Shown: positions 9,201 to 10,039 of the stretch, piece after piece
How the letters are laid out: every line of letters starts with the position of its first letter
Numbering within the stretch: position 1 is the first letter of the stretch
Assembly (NCBI GenBank): GCA_011321985.1
Contig: DROB01000287.1
Coordinates: 1-10,039 of the forward strand
Direction of reading: 5' to 3'
Length of the DNA stretch: 10,039 nucleotides
From: Gammaproteobacteria bacterium
GTDB lineage: Bacteria > Pseudomonadota > Gammaproteobacteria > SZUA-229
Translations under genes and position numbers: made by a program
The notes under the pieces: generated by a model
Databases searched by the model: none
What the model was told of the DNA's origin: nothing
Seen by the model: only the letters and a program-made list of their open reading frames with translations

Positions 9201-10039
9201 GCACGTGGAGTTATAACTGATTACACCTACGATGCCCTCGAACGCTTAAGCAGTAAAACCTTCTCAAGCAGTCCGGCAGAAAACGTAACCCTGGCGTACG
9301 ATACCTGTACGCTCGGCATAGGACGCCTGTGCAGTATCATCGACGAAACAGGAACCAGCGCATACCAATATGATGCATGGGGCAACATCACCCAGCAACA
9401 AAAAACAGAACTGGGACAAACCTACGCCACGGCATATCAGTATGACGAAGGCAACAATATCAGCCAGATGATCTACCCCAGTGGCAGAATCATCAGCATT
9501 ACTCGTGATAGTGTTCGCCGTATGCAGTCCATCAGCGCCACTGTCGAAAGAAATGGCATATCAACAAACCAGGCGTTGATGGCCAATAGCCTTTACCGCG
9601 CCGATGATCAGCTGATCCAGTGCAGTTTTGGTAACGGCCTAAGCGAAAGTCGAAGCTATGACCTGCAGGGAAGACTAACACAGCAAAACACAAATAATGG
9701 CGCAGGCATCACCGATCAACGTGTATATAACTATGACATTAATAGCAATATGATCAGCCGGATCGGTAGTGCACAAAACAGTACATATAACTATGACCTG
9801 TTAGACAGACTGATAGAAGATAGCCCGACAACAACACAGAACCTGGCTTCAAGACAAAGCAACCTGCAATACGACCAGAACCATAACCGTCAGCGTAAAA
9901 CCAGTTACCTGCCCGATCTGGCAACGGCGACCAGCACCCAGACAAAAGCTTACAGCTACAATAGCTTAAGCAACCAACTGCTGGCAGAAGAAACCCTCAG
10001 CGTTAACCTGCCACTAACAGCGGTTAATGAAAATGAACA
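3231..10039 (+). CDS. Giant PKD/He_PIG/RHS (YD-repeat) surface protein, 3' partial
   Basis: An uninterrupted frame runs from ATG 3231 to the window end, at least 2,269 residues with no stop. Residues 1-41 are a basic N-terminus and one hydrophobic helix. Residues 42-160 are a small beta domain with an acidic DDDD patch (141-144). Four PKD-like domains span 161-535, five cadherin-like/He_PIG domains 536-986, a carboxypeptidase-regulatory-like domain about 988-1087, and a ZU5-like domain about 1092-1230. An RHS entry region with FGAGW (1412-1416) follows, and YD repeats run from about 1472 on. Known RHS/YD proteins, such as polymorphic toxins, the TcC subunits of toxin complexes and teneurins, fold these repeats into a hollow beta shell that can enclose a C-terminal effector. 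That tip and the core motif before it lie beyond the window, so a toxin role is unproven. The N-terminal segment suggests Sec export rather than type VI loading; no PAAR motif is present. The gene follows two other exported repeat proteins. Confidence 0.9.
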   Translation, partial: MVNNRLVKSFYKNIQMKRRGVAFLWLLLLMPISWVVALVINPTFEDVNDVSFYTRVLGTTVNKEVIRVRAKNDSAQAITGSFRLVVGDASLPIKGAAGLTEQGEPYFLFKKGAILTIPPGGSIRTRISSAPLEGDYSDASDDDDLSIYSFRLERRIRPEFNQQPVANAGFDQRRKKGDLVYLDGSQSFDLDGERLSYNWVIEKKPAASTATLSNSNSANPHFTIDVRGRYAFALYVNDGTENSLFDRVKIRTRNVRPVAQAGDNQIIVPGDIVQLDGGKSTDADGQPLTYSWLLETFPEGSAATLDDVNSVRPKLTTDSSGQYVLRLKVNDGKRNSKPDRITITDGNVQPLANAGVDQTALLNAVIQLDASASFALDAQPLTYRWSLVSIPDSSVSTLSDPGALKPTLTIDQPGDYIVQLIVNDGIQDSQPDQLVISTNNVRPVAEAGDEQEVEIDSMVQLNAINSFDANADILSYKWSMLHRPDSSVATLSNISDIVTDFIADIPGQYVVQLVANDGQLDSYADTVVITALTQINHPPTIQSSPILTAQTDTPYSYTVVATDADSDSLTYTLAQSPAGMLINSTTGLITWLPTASGTFSVAVKVADGQGGEANQAFTIDVTQPNVAPVITSIPVISALTDTLYTYNVVATDDNNDVLSYSLTQSPQGMIIDSTTGIITWTPIAASSSPVTVLVSDGRGGDVTQLFTIIVELSNQAPAIQSSPVIVGQTDVVYSYTVTASDANGDALTYTLTQSPAGMVVNGATGLITWTPTATGSYPVTVQVSDGRGGLDEQLFVITVTQSNRAPVISSAPITQATIDQAYSYQVVASDADADVLSYRLLSSPLGLNINSSTGLISWQVTELVTATVNVEVSDSKGGVVTQQYTISSTYPANNQPPVFAALADKVVPIGTTLKMQLNAQDPEGKAISYSVRPLPLPANLTLNTQTGEIVFKPQATQSGTYNLIISASDSRFSIAQPLKITVPPVDLNAPTNFRGRVVDANSASAGVELPIVGATISFLNTGISAVTDTQGYFTLTNLPPTATVFSIDGGTANLAPGGASYASFREVLSLIEHTDNIETRPFYMPRNNMASMTQVDPNQTTMVENTDLGVTLEIPPNTAMNEDGTPFIGQISISEVPKGLAPASMPANFNPALLVTIQPAGVRFTTPVPITFPNSDNLPAGTEFSIMSVNPDTGMFAPVGTARVSADGKRIETISGGIVEADWHFPSIQAIADILFGNGDNAGTNGCDTGSTTCLKDGRMSQSVSLPEYRSLEADRAVSLTYQTSRAGQVAQALQNLGSTRFGNRPRIRIKIIYKRVRASAGGAQQVVGPPPTPDYTKITTTIAGIEGTETYLGIPPLNQDNVFTGVALETAGLDTGMYTAKTTVVAKVGFSISGVTNSTETLIINESGSPFGAGWMIEDADRLHFHATTGTALLVSADGRYRVYKFNKTSQTYVTPAGDFSTLVKNADSTYTLTDQFGNQSFFNSRGLQTERQDLNGNSTVYAYNIDNQLVSITDPVGKQTLFNYSNGRITSITDPASRITQFEHDSLGNLTRIIYPDSSEMKYEYAGHLLTKRTDERNNVTEYHYDEDGFNTHVTLPDNSQRGVRSSLSKGFADQSSTINNPLETFIDQTSGTYFNARGNVSEFELDERSYTTKSVDSLGRVTLYERDANSRPIKTTRPNTSVLTKTFDALGNTTSEREEFNGALYQYTYDSHSLITSITNPNNHSVTVTRDLNGNPIKIVNELGHTTTIDFDGRGLPIRIITPNNLEIVRIYNAEGLLETQIETPPASSPGNVRTSNYQYYASGLLKQVNTADGRIYTYTYDQRSRLLSITDNLGQKQTAQYDSYGNIIAVDTTNSDDSPALHVEYSYDSRNRLTEMRLPHQSVDAITRLILDGEDNVTELIDPKGSQRKMHYDKVDRLDENTHRLNGLSQYSYDLNDKITKVISPNGATTDYTYDLLGRRLSETSPDRGTIQYQYDLADNLIQQIDARGVITDYTYDALERLSSKTFSSSPAENVTLAYDTCTLGIGRLCSIIDETGTSAYQYDAWGNITQQQKTELGQTYATAYQYDEGNNISQMIYPSGRIISITRDSVRRMQSISATVERNGISTNQALMANSLYRADDQLIQCSFGNGLSESRSYDLQGRLTQQNTNNGAGITDQRVYNYDINSNMISRIGSAQNSTYNYDLLDRLIEDSPTTTQNLASRQSNLQYDQNHNRQRKTSYLPDLATATSTQTKAYSYNSLSNQLLAEETLSVNLPLTAVNENE
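3276..3353 (+). other. N-terminal hydrophobic segment: signal peptide or membrane anchor
   Basis: Residues 16-41 of the RHS protein run from MKRRG through a helix of about 20 apolar residues (VAFLWLLLLMPISWVVALVI) to NP. The positive residues before it and the acidic residues after it predict N-in, C-out topology. No small-x-small cleavage box is clear, so it may remain as an anchor. There is no lipobox cysteine. Confidence 0.75.
3711..4835 (+). repeat. Four tandem PKD-like domains (period about 93 residues)
   Basis: Domains begin at about 3711, 3990, 4269 and 4548 with patterns N(V)xPVAxAGxDQ. Each carries LDGSxSxDxDGxxLxYxW in its first half, a PxxSxATLSxxx segment in the middle, and a closing GxYxxxLxVNDG. 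This matches the bacterial PKD/REJ-like (K319-like) Ig fold that forms extended stalks and binds sugars or cells in some proteins. The period is very regular (93, 93, 93, 96 residues). The acidic DxDG loop is clear in domains 1 and 2 and eroded in domains 3 (FALDAQP) and 4 (FDANADI). Confidence 0.85.
4836..6188 (+). repeat. Five tandem cadherin-like / He_PIG Ig domains (period about 89 residues)
   Basis: Domains begin at about 4836, 5103, 5370, 5637 and 5910. Domains 1 to 4 share NxxPxIxSxPxxxAxxDxxYxYxVxAxDxDxDxLxYxLxxSPxGM, then INSxTGLIxWxPT and VxVSDGxGG. The fifth is more diverged (PANLTLNTQTGEIVFKP). This is the He_PIG / cadherin-like pattern; the acidic DADSD, DDNND and DANGD clusters suggest calcium-stiffened joints. 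The array probably extends the stalk begun by the PKD domains. DNA identity between copies is limited, so the expansion is not recent. Confidence 0.85.
6192..6491 (+). other. Carboxypeptidase-regulatory-like (transthyretin-like) domain
   Basis: Residues about 988-1087 contain FRGRVVDA, PIVGATISFLNTG, then AVTDTQGYFTLTNLPP. This is the hallmark of the CarboxypepD_reg beta-sandwich (G-x-V-x-D, G-A-x-V-x-x, T-D-x-x-G-x-F-x-L-x-x-L-P). Such domains often sit between stalk and head in bacterial surface proteins. They are structural, not catalytic. Confidence 0.75.
6504..6911 (+). other. ZU5-like domain upstream of the RHS head
   Basis: Residues about 1092-1227 include LGVTLEIPPNTAMNEDG, QISISEVP, and a second half with ITFPNSDNLPAGTEFSIMS and DPDTG-like NPDTGMFAPVG, ending WHFPSI. 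This fits ZU5-like beta domains seen ahead of RHS repeats in bacterial proteins. In self-cleaving eukaryotic ZU5 proteins such as PIDD the cut is in an HF-S motif. Here the order is H-F-P-S, so cleavage would not be expected by that mechanism. Confidence 0.55.
6912..7643 (+). other. RHS entry region with paired cysteines and FGAGW motif
   Basis: Residues about 1228-1471. The segment begins with a GCDTGSTTC cysteine pair (both in an exported protein, so a disulfide is possible). It has a beta domain ending LDTGMYTAKTTV, and then SPFGAGWMIEDADRL followed by LLVSADGRYRVY. The FGAGW motif commonly marks the start of the RHS shell in large bacterial YD proteins. The 1228-1410 part has no named domain that I can assign. 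Confidence 0.65.
7644..10039 (+). repeat. RHS/YD repeat array, more than two dozen units, running off the window
   Basis: Degenerate units of about 20 residues, of the form (Y/F)xYDxxGxLxxITDPxG, run from about residue 1472 to the end. Examples are YAYNIDNQLVSITDPVG, YTYDLLGRRLSETSPDRG and YQYDLADNLIQQIDARG. I count about 25 to 28. Around 9300-9500 lies a more conserved stretch: a DTCTLGIGRLC segment (C2026, C2034), YQYDAWGNIT, and MIYPSGR. This is typical of the later part of the shell in RHS giants. The closing core motif (DPxGx and NPYxYxxxNP-like) is not yet reached. Confidence 0.9.

Noticed and set aside
7644..10039. Frameshift or pseudogene in the RHS gene
   Set aside because: The frame stays open and keeps YD spacing throughout. 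The missing stop is explained by the window edge.

Overview
The window is one continuous block of + strand coding sequence for large, secreted, repeat-rich proteins. Two gene edges lie outside it: the first gene enters from the left with its start missing, and the last leaves on the right with its stop missing. Sec-type signals, moderate AT richness, Shine-Dalgarno sites and an RHS/YD-repeat giant suggest a Gram-negative bacterium, most likely a gammaproteobacterium. The taxon cannot be fixed from this sequence. There are no RNA genes, insertion sequences, CRISPR arrays or phage genes.

Layout. (1) Positions 2-1669 hold the C-terminal 555 residues of an IPT/TIG-like repeat protein. It is built from a recurring unit of about 250 residues: two Ig-like modules plus a short linker with a degenerate 'SP-lGV' motif. 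(2) After 65 bases comes a 449-residue secreted glycine-rich protein (1735-3084). It has a clear signal peptide, a Gly-rich beta-solenoid-like body and a C-terminal beta domain. (3) After a 146-base AT-rich gap comes an open reading frame from 3231 to the window end, at least 2,269 residues long. Its order is: N-terminal membrane/signal segment; short beta domain; four PKD-like domains; five cadherin-like/He_PIG domains; a carboxypeptidase-regulatory-like domain; a ZU5-like domain; an RHS entry region with an FGAGW motif; and more than two dozen YD repeats. The RHS core closure and the variable C-terminal tip, where a toxin or other effector would sit, are not reached.

How they may work together (inference). 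All three products look exported and beta-rich, and their order and spacing suggest one transcription unit or a co-inherited cassette. A reasonable model is a surface-displayed RHS protein on a long Ig-like stalk, accompanied by an IPT-repeat protein and a Gly-rich solenoid as surface partners. Such a system could serve adhesion, contact-dependent competition or matrix assembly. Nothing in the window proves a toxin, a receptor or a secretion route, and no type VI secretion parts (PAAR, VgrG, Hcp) are seen.

Intergenic structure is modest: a 12-bp interrupted hairpin across the stop codon of gene 2, a weak terminator-like fold behind it, and a perfect 6-5-6 inverted repeat ahead of gene 2.
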